Positions 21,100-31,990 of a DNA stretch of 64,000 nucleotides are shown piece by piece. The DNA lies in contig NZ_CP062500.1 in NCBI RefSeq assembly GCF_014879975.1, positions 682,001 to 746,000 on the forward strand. The letters run 5' to 3'. Position 1 is the first letter of the stretch. Each line of letters starts with the position of its first letter. The DNA comes from Vibrio bathopelagicus (GTDB taxonomy: Bacteria > Pseudomonadota > Gammaproteobacteria > Enterobacterales > Vibrionaceae). A program made the translations under genes and the position numbers. The notes under the pieces are model-generated. The model was not told where the DNA came from. It did no database searches and saw only the letters and a list, made by a program, of their open reading frames with translations.

Positions 21100-22131
21100 T
21101 TATTTTTTTATAGTTAGCTTTGGTGAGGTCAATTCCACGCGTCGGTTTCTAGCGCGACCACTTTCTGTATCGTTGGAAGATATTGGGTACAGCTCACCAT
21201 AACCGCGACTGGTTATTCGATTGGTATCGATTCCTTCATCTATGAAGTACTGTGCTACGTTTTTTGCACGCTGCTCTGAAAGGTAGAGGTTATACTTGGA
21301 GCTCCCGGTGCTATCGGTGTAACCACTTATTTCCACTGTTGAATATGGGTAGGTTTGCAATCGACTGAGCATTGGCTTCAGTTGTTCACGTAGAGAGAAA
21401 GTCAAATTAGCGTTGTTCGATTCAAATAAAGAGTCGTTGCTATAACTGCTCAGTTCTTGGGTAAAGTGCTCTACAACTTGAGGTTGCTTAGGTTCGACAA
21501 CAACTGGAGGAGGGGGAGTTGGAGCCGTTTCTAACTCACGCTGCGGAGCACTAGTTCCAAAGCGATAATCTATGCCAAGGCTTACAAAGTGAAGGTCGGT
21601 GCTACCATAAATATTGTTGATGTATTCGTAGCTCAGCTTAGTATTCCAATTTCGGTTGAGTCGGTAATCTACGCCTGTTGCTAACATTAAGGAGAAATCC
21701 GACTCTTTTTCTTCAGAGTTGGAAGTTGCTCCATTTTCAATTGACTTATTAACCATCGAATAGGCAGTTCCGATCTTGCCGTATAGCGCTAATTTTTCAG
21801 TTAACCCGTAGTCGGCTTTAATCCCTAAATCAACGTCCTGAACTGTCGCATCTAATTTATTTTGAGATTGATATGTAGCGTCGAAGTTACCTAAGTAGTT
21901 ATAACCACCTTCGACAGCAAGCCAGTTTTTTATTTGATAGCCTGCATAAATGCCAGCACCTAAGTCATCATCATCACATGAGCTAAAACCATTAGAGCAA
22001 GTCATGTTTAGTTTTGTTACACCGGCTTTACCACCAATATAAAATTCATCTTCAATATGAACCCCATCGATGGCCATTGCTCCCGAAGAGAAATGGACTC
22101 CAATTAGAAGTATCAACTTGTTTAATTTCAT
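21100..22131 (-). CDS. OmpA-family outer-membrane protein
   Basis: A signal peptide (cleavage after about residue 20, SSGAMA) is followed by an eight-strand OmpA-like barrel with GYQIKNWLAVEGGYNYLG and similar alternating strands (about 25-195). A proline-rich hinge follows at about 205-218. The C-terminal OmpA peptidoglycan-binding domain (about 230-335) has the motif GYTDSTGSSKYNLYLSEQRA and ends RARNRRVEL. It has 343 residues. It lies 21 bp upstream of the TSP3 lipoprotein gene on the same strand, so the two are probably cotranscribed. Confidence 0.88.
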   Translation of the reverse strand: MKLNKLILLIGVHFSSGAMAIDGVHIEDEFYIGGKAGVTKLNMTCSNGFSSCDDDDLGAGIYAGYQIKNWLAVEGGYNYLGNFDATYQSQNKLDATVQDVDLGIKADYGLTEKLALYGKIGTAYSMVNKSIENGATSNSEEKESDFSLMLATGVDYRLNRNWNTKLSYEYINNIYGSTDLHFVSLGIDYRFGTSAPQRELETAPTPPPPVVVEPKQPQVVEHFTQELSSYSNDSLFESNNANLTFSLREQLKPMLSRLQTYPYSTVEISGYTDSTGSSKYNLYLSEQRAKNVAQYFIDEGIDTNRITSRGYGELYPISSNDTESGRARNRRVELTSPKLTIKK

Positions 22132-22604
22132 ATTTTTCTAGTCCTTTACTTTTAAAATACGCCTTATCACTCGATTCCTATTAACGATTTAACTCTAAAT
22201 TTTCGGTAATAGTAAAAGCGACAAACTACTTATGCCATAAAGACATATTCATAGTGATGGGGAATACAATTCAATCAATCACGATAAGAATGTTTAATAT
22301 AAACTTGTTAACAGGTAAATATATAAAATTAGATATTTATCTAAATAAAAGTTGGATAATCTAACGACAAGATTTGGAAGTGATAACGTATTTTATCCAG
22401 TGTTTCTGTTTTATGGGAAGTTGAATGTTTTTAGGTGGGAGGTATGTTAACTATCCAAGTTAAATAATGGATAATCCAAGTTTATTGCAGTAGAGGAGGT
22501 TTGCGGGTTTGTTGTAATTTGTTGTTAAGTAGTCATTTTTGTTCCACTTTGAATGGTAATTCAGAAGTGGAACTTCATAATTTAAGGGTTAGTAACGAGT
22601 CAGC
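22132..22604. other. AT-rich intergenic region upstream of the OmpA-family gene
   Basis: About 470 bp without a supported ORF. It should contain the promoter of the OmpA/lipoprotein pair and the 3' end of the regulator gene. I see no clear operator, though short GGATAAT-like words recur. Confidence 0.4.
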
Positions 22605-24374
22605 TTAAGCATTAAACATTTTTCCCTGTTGATAATAACCTTCCATTTCCAACAATGAATTTGAAATCGTTTCATTATCCACACCAGTGTAGATGATGAA
22701 CACATCATACACTTTACATACGGAATGTAAGCTATTTAATACTTCCATATGAATAAGAGACTTATGTTCTTTTTCAGCAGCTTCACATGTTAGATATCTA
22801 TTGGTTTTAACAAATTCGGGTTTAATTTTGGTTATGTTTTGGATGTTATTATTTTCTACCCCAAAATCAGTCATGGCTATCTTGACACGATTACAGTTCT
22901 TTAATCTCTGTATACTCTCTATAGCTTGTTTATTGTAATGGAACCCAGTTTTCTCCGATAGCTCTATAACAATAAGTTCTTGATTCATTTCTGTAATGAT
23001 ATTTTTTACCTTTTCCGACTGTAATCTAGATTCAAATATTGAAGAGCACAGTTTAAAACCAACTTTTCTAGTGTTACTAAAGTTAGATATGGCGTCTAAT
23101 AGGAATAGATTAAATATATAACTCCAATGTGAAGTATTAATTGGCTTCTGTGAATTGCTATCATCCCAATGGTTCGAGAAGCTCTGTAGTTCATAATACA
23201 GTACCTGTTCTGTTGCTCGATCAATAACGGGGTCTAGCGTTATCTCTAAGCGAGTGCATTGAGCAGTGAGATGGGTAAGTGAAATAATCGACTTTCTTTG
23301 TTGTATGACTAAGATACACAGTAGGATCAACAAGAACCTCTCGTATAAGCAATCTGAAAATAGCTCAATGCTAGTGCCATTTTTTGCGTTATATTTAAAG
23401 AAACTACTTAGGTGGTCTGCAGGTTCAGTGTTATCAAAGGTATTCAATAAGCGACCGTTCTTATATATCTTAACTCTATCTGTTAAGTAAGGGATCATGT
23501 ACAGCTTATATCGGTCGTGAATTTTTGATCGAGTAAAACGGCCCCATACCACACTATCACCGGATGTTATTTTCGTGTAAAAGAAGTCTTCATGGTTGGA
23601 GAACCATTTTAGAAATGAGTATTGAGATGGCTTTAATATTGAGCTTGGGTTGATAAAGCACTTAGAGCCAGTGTTTGATATATAGTAAACCGAATCTATA
23701 TTTTTTCCTTGCCTCAGGGTGCGATAAAGCAACTCTGGTGGTTTGTCACAACCAAACTCTTGAAATTTTAGAAGGGTATTTGTTGCGTCCATCGAGTACG
23801 AGTTAAACATTGTTACGATGAGCAAAGCCTGAAAAGCATATATAGATACCGCGATGACTAGTGGCCATGAGAGTATTTTGATAATGCTACTTGGACTAAT
23901 ATTACAACTAAGTAGAGCAAACAGCTTTCCATAAGTTTTATACCAAGGAGGACGAATAGATAACTGTTCACGGTTTAACCTTGGTATAGTTTTGGCTTCG
24001 CTTAAAACCCAGAAATATCCTTTTCGATTCATATTTAAAATGAATCGATCGCTCTTATATGGAATATTCTGATAAAAATAGGTGAGGAGTGTATGAAATT
24101 TCTTCCTAAGGGATGCAATGGTGTTCTTTAATGAATTAAAGTGCAGTTCTATCCCTGTCTTGAGTAAATAGTACTGCTCTATTTCGCGTGCGGATACTGG
24201 TGAAAGCGGGCAACTGCTACTCAAAATCGCCTCTAGGATCACCGCTTCTTTTTCAGAAATAGTGAGGTTGAAACTTTTCTTCTTCACTTTTGAGGTGATT
24301 GAAATTGTTTTGCGTGCAAATTCGGCTTGTACAATGTATTCGTCACTTTCATGGCTAAGTGCATATCTATACAT
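22605..24374 (-). CDS. Membrane winged-helix regulator with degenerate EAL domain
   Basis: No close named family. From the ATG at 24374 (AGGGGGAG just upstream; a GTG at 24389 is the longer alternative) it has 589 residues. Residues about 35-125 look like an OmpR/ToxR-type winged helix (YLLKTGIELHFNSLKNTIASLRKK, then RFILNMNRKGYFW). A membrane helix lies near 165-190. The periplasmic part (about 191-343) has two cysteines (GCDKPPELL and SKCFI) placed like those of CSS-motif domains. A second helix lies near 345-362. The C-terminal part (about 375-589) is EAL-like (VIELSEK, IAMTDFG, YYQQGKMF) but lacks the paired aspartates and other catalytic residues, so it probably does not cleave c-di-GMP. 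A role controlling the adjacent surface genes is inference. Confidence 0.7.
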   Translation of the reverse strand: MYRYALSHESDEYIVQAEFARKTISITSKVKKKSFNLTISEKEAVILEAILSSSCPLSPVSAREIEQYYLLKTGIELHFNSLKNTIASLRKKFHTLLTYFYQNIPYKSDRFILNMNRKGYFWVLSEAKTIPRLNREQLSIRPPWYKTYGKLFALLSCNISPSSIIKILSWPLVIAVSIYAFQALLIVTMFNSYSMDATNTLLKFQEFGCDKPPELLYRTLRQGKNIDSVYYISNTGSKCFINPSSILKPSQYSFLKWFSNHEDFFYTKITSGDSVVWGRFTRSKIHDRYKLYMIPYLTDRVKIYKNGRLLNTFDNTEPADHLSSFFKYNAKNGTSIELFSDCLYERFLLILLCILVIQQRKSIISLTHLTAQCTRLEITLDPVIDRATEQVLYYELQSFSNHWDDSNSQKPINTSHWSYIFNLFLLDAISNFSNTRKVGFKLCSSIFESRLQSEKVKNIITEMNQELIVIELSEKTGFHYNKQAIESIQRLKNCNRVKIAMTDFGVENNNIQNITKIKPEFVKTNRYLTCEAAEKEHKSLIHMEVLNSLHSVCKVYDVFIIYTGVDNETISNSLLEMEGYYQQGKMFNA

Positions 24375-25070
24375 TTGACTCCCCCTCACTTATAAATCAG
24401 GTTCTACTTGTAACAGATTGTTAATCGTAAACTAACGATGGTTATAGCTGATCCAGATCACACTTTTGTCAGGGAAGAGTGATAGATTAGGTCAGCATTA
24501 TATTTGGTTATATTTTTAGCGGATTTGGTTTGAGGGTAGCCCTAGGTATAAAATCAAGTAATTAGACTTTATTTTTGCTAGTGACTTTTAGCTTTGGCAC
24601 ATATGCTTTGCCGCAAAATATCAGCACGAACTTTAGAGTGTTTCATCGAGATAACTATCGAGCGTTGATGTTCAATACAAGCGAACTTCTACATAAAACC
24701 TAATTAACTTTAGGTTTATTCAGTAAGCTAATTTTCCAAAGTAATCCCTACCGCCCTTTAGCAACACAATAAAGCGACCATATAAATTTGCCTAAATGAG
24801 AGTCGGTTTTTATGGATAATGGGGAGATGTTTTGGATAATCCTGATACTGAAAGAGAAATCAGCAAGAAGAAAGGAGCTTGAACGCAAGTTAAACCGGAC
24901 ATTAGCGAGTCATTGGTGATGTTATGGTTTGATAAGTTGATAGCGAAATTGCTCCTAGTTAGAGCGTGCGCCACGTCCTGTGTTGGAGTCTTATCGCAAA
25001 ATATAAAAGTCCTATAGAATTGTATAGAGCTTGTTTAGAACTTTACTTTGCTGACGTGCTCCGTAAACGA
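24375..25070. other. Long non-coding region between the regulator and xseA
   Basis: About 700 bp with no supported ORF. It contains a small hairpin (AAACCTAA/TTAGGTTT at 24696-24717) and the promoter side of the regulator gene. This is the right edge of the inserted block between yfgJ and xseA; no transposon end or direct repeat was recognised. Confidence 0.4.
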
Positions 25071-26411
25071 TTATCGGCTTTCTTTTTTAGCCGTTACTTG
25101 CGACTCAATTACACCATCCTCTACTTGAGTGGTAATCACTTCGCCTACTTCGACGTCGTTAATTGATGATACAGTCTTGCTCGATGCTGAATGAGTAATG
25201 CTGTAGCCACGCTTTAGGGTTGCCAATGGGCTTACGGTTTCTAATTTCTCGGCAGCCATTGCTAGCTGGTGGCGAGTGGTTAGTAATGTCTTATCCATTG
25301 CATCTAATAGCTTTTGCTCTGAGCGTTGCAGATGCAGTTTCTGTTCGCCAAGGCGTTTCACTGGCGAGTTCAATTGAAGCTGATGTTGTTTGCGCTCAAC
25401 ACGTTGTGCATGCTGCTTTAGGTATTGAGTCATACCACGACGTAAACGCATGTCTAAGTCATCAAGCTGCTGACTCTGCTTTTGCAGTTGGTAGCTAGGG
25501 TGTTGCTTCTCTAAGCGGTATTTCAAGGTTTGAGTGGATTGCGCTTGTTTGATTAGCACATGACGAATCGCACTGACTAAACGAGCACGTTTAGAGGCAT
25601 AAGCTTGCTCTTTATTACTGTTGTCACGGCTAACCAATTCAGCGGCTGCTGATGGCGTTGGAGCACGCATGTCTGCGACGAAATCGGCGATAGTGACATC
25701 AACTTCGTGGCCAACGGCGCTGATAATCGGGATCTGACTTGCTGCAATTGTGCGAGCAACGATCTCGTTATTGAAGCACCATAAGTCTTCCAGTGAACCA
25801 CCGCCACGACCAACGATCAATACATCACATTCGTTGCGCTCATTGGCACGTCCAATCGCTTGAGCAATCTGAATCGAAGCTCCTTCACCTTGTACCATGG
25901 TCGGATATACGATGACTGGCAATGACGGATCGCGCCTTTTTAGTACATCGAGAATATCGAAGAGGGCTGCGCCTGTTTTAGAGGTGATGACACCAACGCA
26001 TTTAGGGTGTTCTGGAAGAATTTGTTTACTGGACTGAGCAAATAAGCCTTCCGCTGCCAAGTTCATCTTAAGTTTTTCAAACTCTTGCTGAAGCTTACCG
26101 TCACCTTCTGGCTGCATGCTTTCGATGATTAGTTGATAGTCACCGCGTGGCTCATAAAGAGAAAGACGAGCTTTGACTAGAACTTGATTACCGTTCTGGG
26201 GCTTAAAAGTCACATGACGATTATTACCACGGAACATGGCGCACTTTACTTGAGCGCGAGAATCTTTAAGTGTGAGGTACCAGTGACCAGAGACAGGTGC
26301 AGAGAAATTTGAGATTTCACCAACGAGCCAGACTATTCCCATTTCGTTTTCTAATAGGAGACGAACCTCTGAGTTGAGGCGAGAAACAGTAAAGATGTTT
26401 GGATTAGTCAT
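25071..26411 (-). CDS. xseA: Exodeoxyribonuclease VII large subunit
   Basis: Catalytic subunit of the ssDNA exonuclease ExoVII. It has an N-terminal OB-fold (VSRLNSEVRLLLENEMGIVWLVGEISNF), the catalytic core with RGGGSLEDLWCFNNE and AVGHEVDVTIADFVADMRAPTPSAAAE, and a long C-terminal coiled coil. It has 446 residues. It is divergent from guaB, the same pairing as in E. coli. Confidence 0.96.
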   Translation of the reverse strand: MTNPNIFTVSRLNSEVRLLLENEMGIVWLVGEISNFSAPVSGHWYLTLKDSRAQVKCAMFRGNNRHVTFKPQNGNQVLVKARLSLYEPRGDYQLIIESMQPEGDGKLQQEFEKLKMNLAAEGLFAQSSKQILPEHPKCVGVITSKTGAALFDILDVLKRRDPSLPVIVYPTMVQGEGASIQIAQAIGRANERNECDVLIVGRGGGSLEDLWCFNNEIVARTIAASQIPIISAVGHEVDVTIADFVADMRAPTPSAAAELVSRDNSNKEQAYASKRARLVSAIRHVLIKQAQSTQTLKYRLEKQHPSYQLQKQSQQLDDLDMRLRRGMTQYLKQHAQRVERKQHQLQLNSPVKRLGEQKLHLQRSEQKLLDAMDKTLLTTRHQLAMAAEKLETVSPLATLKRGYSITHSASSKTVSSINDVEVGEVITTQVEDGVIESQVTAKKESR

Positions 26412-26680
26412 AGAAGCACTATCTTTCCTTGAAGGAAGGTCTTTCTTGGAATCTCACAGGGCGTGAGTATGGAAGATAGCGGCAATATAATACATAGCAA
26501 GGGGGTAAATGCAAATTAAAAACACAAAAATGTGTAGCCAAGCGATTTCGTTGGCCGTATAATCCGTCCGCAATATCTAATCCAAATGCAGTTTGATTTT
26601 CCTTAATTGGCTGCCCTCATTAGGCGAAACGATGAGATTGGATTGTTTCTTTTTACTCCTATTATTGTGAGATATTGCAA

Positions 26681-28144
26681 ATGCTAAGAATTGCCAAAGA
26701 AGCGCTGACATTCGACGACGTACTGCTAGTGCCAGCACACTCCACCGTTCTCCCTAATACAGCTGATCTTCGCACTCAGTTGACGAAGAATATTTCCCTA
26801 AACATCCCAATGATCTCTGCATCGATGGATACTGTGACAGAAGCTCGCCTAGCGATTGCACTGGCACAAGAAGGCGGAATAGGCTTCATTCATAAGAACA
26901 TGTCTATTGAACAGCAAGCTGAAATGGTTCGCCAGGTTAAAATTTACGAAGCAGGTGTGGTTTCTCATCCTGTTACTGTAAACCCTGACGCGACAATTGC
27001 TGATGTTGTAGCCCTTACTCAAAAACACGGCTTTGCCGGTTTCCCTGTTGTTACTGAAACAAACGAACTTGTTGGTATTATTACTGGCCGTGACGTTCGC
27101 TTTGTGACTGACCTTTCTAAGAAAGTTGACGTAGTAATGACGCCAAAAGCTCGCCTTGCTTCTGTTAAAGAAGGTGCAACTCGTGAAGAAGTTCAAGAGA
27201 AAATGCACGAAGCGCGTGTTGAGAAAGTTCTTGTTGTAAATGATGACTTCCAACTTACTGGAATGATCACTGCAAAAGATTTCCACAAAGCAGAACGTAA
27301 ACCAAACGCTTGTAAAGATGAGCGCGGCAGCCTACGTGTAGGTGCAGCTGTTGGTGCTGGTGCTGGTAACGAAGAGCGCGTTGCTGCTCTTGTTGAAGCT
27401 GGCGTAGACGTTCTACTTATCGACTCTTCACACGGTCACTCTGAAGGCGTACTTAACCGTATCCGCGACACGCGTGCTGCATACCCTGATCTACAAATCA
27501 TCGGTGGTAACGTAGCAACTGGCGCTGGCGCTCGTGCTCTTATCGAAGCCGGTGTTAGTGCGGTTAAAGTGGGTATCGGCCCGGGTTCAATCTGTACGAC
27601 TCGTATTGTTACTGGTTTTGGTGTTCCTCAAGTAACTGCAATCGCAGACGCAGCTGAAGTTGCAAACGAATACGGTATTCCAGTAATCGCAGATGGCGGC
27701 ATCCGCTTCTCTGGCGATATCTGTAAAGCTATCGTTGCTGGTGCATCTTGTGTGATGGTTGGTTCAATGTTCGCTGGTACTGAAGAAGCACCGGGTGAAG
27801 TTATCCTTTATAACGGTCGTTCTTACAAGTCTTACCGTGGTATGGGTTCTCTTGGCGCTATGTCTCAAGGTTCTTCTGACCGTTACTTCCAATCTGACAA
27901 CGCTGCAGACAAGCTTGTTCCAGAAGGTATTGAAGGTCGTATCGCATACAAAGGTCGTCTAAAAGAGATCGTTCACCAACAGATGGGCGGTTTACGCTCA
28001 AGCATGGGCCTAACGGGTTCTGCAACTGTTGAAGAGATGCGTACTAAAGCTGAGTTTGTTCGTATCTCTGGTGCGGGCATGAAAGAATCTCACGTACACG
28101 ATGTTCAAATCACGAAAGAAGCACCTAACTACCGTTTAGGTTAA
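26681..28144 (+). CDS. guaB: IMP dehydrogenase
   Basis: Rate-limiting enzyme of GMP synthesis (IMP to XMP). The TIM barrel is interrupted by two CBS domains (about 93-205), and the catalytic loop is [13 protein letters not shown]. The ATG at 26681 gives a 487-residue protein starting [19 protein letters not shown], the canonical start; a TTG at 26675 is not needed. It lies 202 bp before guaA. Confidence 0.98.
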   Translation: MLRIAKEALTFDDVLLVPAHSTVLPNTADLRTQLTKNISLNIPMISASMDTVTEARLAIALAQEGGIGFIHKNMSIEQQAEMVRQVKIYEAGVVSHPVTVNPDATIADVVALTQKHGFAGFPVVTETNELVGIITGRDVRFVTDLSKKVDVVMTPKARLASVKEGATREEVQEKMHEARVEKVLVVNDDFQLTGMITAKDFHKAERKPNACKDERGSLRVGAAVGAGAGNEERVAALVEAGVDVLLIDSSHGHSEGVLNRIRDTRAAYPDLQIIGGNVATGAGARALIEAGVSAVKVGIGPGSICTTRIVTGFGVPQVTAIADAAEVANEYGIPVIADGGIRFSGDICKAIVAGASCVMVGSMFAGTEEAPGEVILYNGRSYKSYRGMGSLGAMSQGSSDRYFQSDNAADKLVPEGIEGRIAYKGRLKEIVHQQMGGLRSSMGLTGSATVEEMRTKAEFVRISGAGMKESHVHDVQITKEAPNYRLG

Positions 28145-28256
28145 TAATACGTCCAAACGTTTGAATAATGTGCTGATTGAGTCGGCACATTATTTTATCT
28201 AAAGCCTGTTTTGTTGAACGTATGATTTTTGCAAAACATCGCCTTATAGATAACTT

Positions 28257-28272
28257 ACGAAAACGTTTGCTT
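28257..28272 (+). promoter_or_regulatory. Possible PurR operator upstream of guaA
   Basis: ACGAAAACGTTTGCTT matches the E. coli PurR consensus (ANGCAANCGNTTNCNT) at all but one fixed position. It lies 75 bp before the guaA start. A shorter CAAACGTTTG palindrome lies near 28153-28162. Binding is inference. Confidence 0.45.
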
Positions 28273-28346
28273 TATTTCTTGAAGAGTTAATCAGAGGTGA
28301 GTAAACTCGCCTCCGTTTTATCACATAGCCAATAAGACTGCTTACA

Positions 28347-29900
28347 ATGACTAAAAATATTCATGACCAACGTATTCTAATTCTGGACTTCGGTTCTCAA
28401 TACACACAGCTAGTAGCTCGTCGTATTCGTGAGATCGGTGTTTACTGTGAACTTTGGAGCTGGGACGTAGAAGAAGCGGATATTCGTGAATTCAATCCAG
28501 ACGGTATCATCCTATCTGGTGGGCCTGAAAGTGTAACGGAAGAGAATTCTCCACGTGCACCTCAGTACGTATTTGATTCAGGTGTTCCTGTCTTCGGTAT
28601 CTGTTACGGCATGCAAACGATGGCTGAGCAACTTGGCGGTAAAGTAGCAACGTCTACTGAGCGCGAGTTTGGCTACGCAGCGGTACAAGTGACGGGTGAA
28701 TCTGCACTTTTCGCTGACCTTGAGACAACTCAAGATGTTTGGATGAGCCACGGCGACAAAGTGGTTGAAATCCCTGCTGATTTCACAAAAATCGCAGAGA
28801 CAGACACTTGCCCATACGCAGCAATGGCAAACGAAGATAAGAAATACTACGGTGTTCAATTTCACCCAGAAGTAACACACACTAAAAACGGTCTAAAAAT
28901 GCTTGAGAACTTCGTTCTTAACGCGTGTGGTTGTGAAGGTTTGTGGACTTCAGCTTCAATCATTGAAGATGCAGTTGCACGTATTAAAGAACAAGTAGGT
29001 GACGACGAAGTTATCCTTGGTCTTTCTGGTGGTGTTGATTCATCAGTAGTAGCAATGCTTGCTCACCGTGCTATCGGCGACAAACTAACATGTGTATTTG
29101 TTGATAACGGCCTTCTTCGTTTAAACGAAGGCGAGCAGGTTATGGACATGTTTGGTGATCAATTCGGCCTTAACATCATTAAAGTTGATGCTGAAGATCG
29201 TTTCCTTAACGCTCTGGAAGGCGAAGCTGAACCAGAAGCGAAACGTAAGATCATCGGTCACGTATTCGTAGATATCTTCGATGAAGAATCTAAGAAACTG
29301 AAGAATGCTAAATGGCTTGCTCAGGGTACTATCTACCCAGACGTAATCGAGTCTGCAGCATCTAAGACTGGCAAAGCACACGTAATCAAATCTCACCACA
29401 ACGTTGGTGGCCTTCCTGATGATATGGAAATGGGTCTTGTTGAGCCTTTACGTGAGCTGTTTAAAGATGAAGTACGTAAGATCGGCCTAGAGCTTGGTCT
29501 TCCATACAACATGCTTTACCGTCACCCTTTCCCGGGTCCAGGTCTAGGTGTTCGTGTACTTGGTGAAGTTAAGAAAGAGTACTGTGATTTACTGCGTCGT
29601 GCTGATGCTATCTTCATTGAAGAGCTTCACGCTGCTGACCTTTACCACAAAGTATCTCAAGCATTCACGGTATTCTTACCAGTACGTTCAGTTGGCGTAA
29701 TGGGCGATGGCCGTAAGTACGATTGGGTTGTATCTCTACGTGCAGTAGAAACTATCGACTTTATGACTGCTCACTGGGCACACCTACCATACGATTTCCT
29801 AGGTAAGGTATCTAACCGTATTATCAACGAAGTTAATGGCATTTCACGTGTTGTTTACGATATTTCTGGTAAGCCACCAGCAACTATCGAGTGGGAATAA
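28347..29900 (+). CDS. guaA: GMP synthase (glutamine-hydrolysing)
   Basis: Converts XMP to GMP using glutamine. The N-terminal class I amidotransferase has nucleophile C86 (GICYGMQ) and the HPE of its triad (FHPEVTH). The ATP-pyrophosphatase P-loop is [11 protein letters not shown], followed by the dimerisation domain ending TIEWE. It has 517 residues. It follows guaB and has a terminator behind it. Confidence 0.98.
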   Translation: MTKNIHDQRILILDFGSQYTQLVARRIREIGVYCELWSWDVEEADIREFNPDGIILSGGPESVTEENSPRAPQYVFDSGVPVFGICYGMQTMAEQLGGKVATSTEREFGYAAVQVTGESALFADLETTQDVWMSHGDKVVEIPADFTKIAETDTCPYAAMANEDKKYYGVQFHPEVTHTKNGLKMLENFVLNACGCEGLWTSASIIEDAVARIKEQVGDDEVILGLSGGVDSSVVAMLAHRAIGDKLTCVFVDNGLLRLNEGEQVMDMFGDQFGLNIIKVDAEDRFLNALEGEAEPEAKRKIIGHVFVDIFDEESKKLKNAKWLAQGTIYPDVIESAASKTGKAHVIKSHHNVGGLPDDMEMGLVEPLRELFKDEVRKIGLELGLPYNMLYRHPFPGPGLGVRVLGEVKKEYCDLLRRADAIFIEELHAADLYHKVSQAFTVFLPVRSVGVMGDGRKYDWVVSLRAVETIDFMTAHWAHLPYDFLGKVSNRIINEVNGISRVVYDISGKPPATIEWE

Positions 29901-29952
29901 TCTCTTAGAGATTTAACCAGCGTTGATTTAGCTACTATTTGATTTAGTTATT

Positions 29953-29984
29953 AAAAGCCTCGAACTCAGTTCGGGGCTTTTTTC
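29953..29984 (+). terminator. Terminator after guaA
   Basis: A GC-rich stem (AAAAGCCTCGAAC with GTTCGGGGCTTTT) followed by a T run. Confidence 0.9.
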
Positions 29985-30206
29985 TTTCTGATTCAGGGTA
30001 TTAAAGAGCTATATCTAACTGCTAGAAACCAAATCAGTTGGAAACTAGATATCAGCTCAAGAAAGTATGAGACGCGTTGTTACGTATAAGTATACATAAA
30101 ACTATCACTCGCACTTTTTATAAATTCATACCGCAACGGCTAGGCCATTTCACATGTGAAGCATACTCTTTGATGGACTTATTAAGGACAGATAAGAGAA
30201 TCCATC
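29985..30206. other. Upstream region of the chitinase gene, with a 12-bp palindrome
   Basis: No ORF is supported. The perfect palindrome TTCACATGTGAA at 30149-30160 lies 47 bp before the chitinase start and could be an operator. It is not a CRP site, because the half-sites are in the wrong order. Confidence 0.4.
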
Positions 30207-31919
30207 ATGTTAAAAATCAAATATTTGGCGACAGTAGTTAGCTGCACTTTAGCAGCACACAGTTACGCGTCTTTGAACATTCAACCTGATCCGCAAAATC
30301 CGAATGGCTACCTTGTTGAAAAGTCGGCATTACAAGCTGCTGAACAAGCGAAAACATCCGATCCTATGTATGCGATCTGGTCACAAGCATTACAAACTCG
30401 CCCCAACAGTATTGTTGAAGCGATTGAGCCGGGCTTAGCTTCGAATCCTGAAAACGTGAAACGAGTCGAGCGTGTATTCCCTCAATCTGAATGGGATTTC
30501 CTCACTCAGATGGCTGCGCCAGAATACACATACACTCGCTTCTTACGTGCGATTGGTAAATTCCCAGCCTTCTGTGGAGAGTACACCGATGGCCGTGACT
30601 CCGACGCCATCTGTAAAAAATCCATTATCACGGCCTTTGCTCATTTCTCACAAGAGACGGGCGGCCACATCGCGATAGATAACACCTCTGATAACCCATT
30701 AGCTCTAGAAGAGTGGCAGCAAGCGTTGGTGCATGTTCGTGAGATGGGTTGGTCAGAAGGCCAAGAAGGTTACACCACCGGTTGTGGCCAGAACGATTGG
30801 CAAAATGCACGTTGGCCATGTGCCGCGGGGCAGGGCTACTTTGGACGTGGTGCTAAACAGCTTTCTTATCACTTTAACTACGGCGCGTTCTCTGAAGTGA
30901 TGTTCGATGGCGATGCAACGGTTCTATTGAATAATCCAGGTTTGGTTGCTGATTCATGGTTGAACTTAGCTTCTGCTATCTGGTTCTTCCTTACACCTCA
31001 AGCACCTAAACCAGCAATGCTGCACGTGATCGACCGTACTTGGACACCCTCTCAACGCGAATTAGATGCGGGAATTGGCTATGGATTTGGTACCACGATC
31101 AACGTGATTAATGGCGGTATCGAGTGTGGTGAGCAAAATAAAGACAAAGGCCAACCCGTTAACCGTATTCGTTATTGGGAAGGGTTAGCAGCGCACTATG
31201 AAATTCCTGTAGAGGCGGATGAAGCCAATACTTGCTGGCAACAAACGCCTTATGGAAGTTTGAATCTGAATGGCGCAACTGATGTGTTGTACACCAACTG
31301 GGATGGCAACTGGAAATACTACGCAGACCGCCCTGAAGGATACTCATTTGAATGTGAGCTTGTTGGTTTCCAAACTGCATACTCTGCCTTGGTTGCTGGA
31401 GATTACGAGAAGTGTGTGACCAACTTTTATGGTTCTCATGCGAGCTGGCCTGAAGTGAAAGTGGTCGATAAGCTGGATCCGGTAGACCCTGGGACTGATC
31501 CGGGTGGTAACGGTTGGAGTGCGACTAAGGTTTACAACGCTGGCGACCAAGTCACTCACAACGGTGCAACCTACGAAGCTAAATGGTGGACACAAGGGGA
31601 TGACCCTGCCAATGGCGGCCCTTGGAAATTGGTTGCTGGAGAGCCAACACCACCCGTAGTGACAGATCCCTCGCCAGTTGAACCTACACCTGTTGATCCT
31701 GCTCCGGTAGACCCAACACCGGTTGAACCGCCAGTGACCGAGCCGCCTGTCGTTGTTGACCCATCGGTATTTATTACGTGGCAAGCGGGTGTTAGCCAAG
31801 TGAGTAATGGCGACAAGGTGACACATAATGGCAAGTGCTTCGTAGCTAAAAACGGTCCGGGTGTATGGGAAAGCCCTGTTCAATCGAATTGGTTCTGGGA
31901 TGAAATCAGTTGTAATTGA
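30207..31919 (+). CDS. Secreted GH19 chitinase with two chitin-binding modules
   Basis: Extracellular endochitinase (EC 3.2.1.14). A signal peptide (about 1-21, ending HSYA) is followed by a GH19 catalytic domain (about 100-410). The family motif AFAHFSQETGGH gives catalytic acid E150, and GYFGRGAKQLSYHFNYG lines the cleft. A CBM5/12-type module (about 430-475, WSATKVYNAGDQVTHNGATYEAKWW) is followed by a Pro/Thr/Val linker and a second, similar module at the C-terminus. It has 570 residues. It is monocistronic with its own terminator and fits the chitin-using life of marine vibrios. Confidence 0.93.
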   Translation: MLKIKYLATVVSCTLAAHSYASLNIQPDPQNPNGYLVEKSALQAAEQAKTSDPMYAIWSQALQTRPNSIVEAIEPGLASNPENVKRVERVFPQSEWDFLTQMAAPEYTYTRFLRAIGKFPAFCGEYTDGRDSDAICKKSIITAFAHFSQETGGHIAIDNTSDNPLALEEWQQALVHVREMGWSEGQEGYTTGCGQNDWQNARWPCAAGQGYFGRGAKQLSYHFNYGAFSEVMFDGDATVLLNNPGLVADSWLNLASAIWFFLTPQAPKPAMLHVIDRTWTPSQRELDAGIGYGFGTTINVINGGIECGEQNKDKGQPVNRIRYWEGLAAHYEIPVEADEANTCWQQTPYGSLNLNGATDVLYTNWDGNWKYYADRPEGYSFECELVGFQTAYSALVAGDYEKCVTNFYGSHASWPEVKVVDKLDPVDPGTDPGGNGWSATKVYNAGDQVTHNGATYEAKWWTQGDDPANGGPWKLVAGEPTPPVVTDPSPVEPTPVDPAPVDPTPVEPPVTEPPVVVDPSVFITWQAGVSQVSNGDKVTHNGKCFVAKNGPGVWESPVQSNWFWDEISCN

Positions 31920-31990
31920 TAGTCTGAATACTGAGGAAGTGACTTAAGTTACGAGTTCAGTAGTACGACCATAGTGATATAAATAATCAA

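Noticed and set aside
24966..25166. 66-residue ORF overlapping the xseA 3' end
   Set aside because: It is mostly antisense to xseA, with no ribosome site or recognisable motif.
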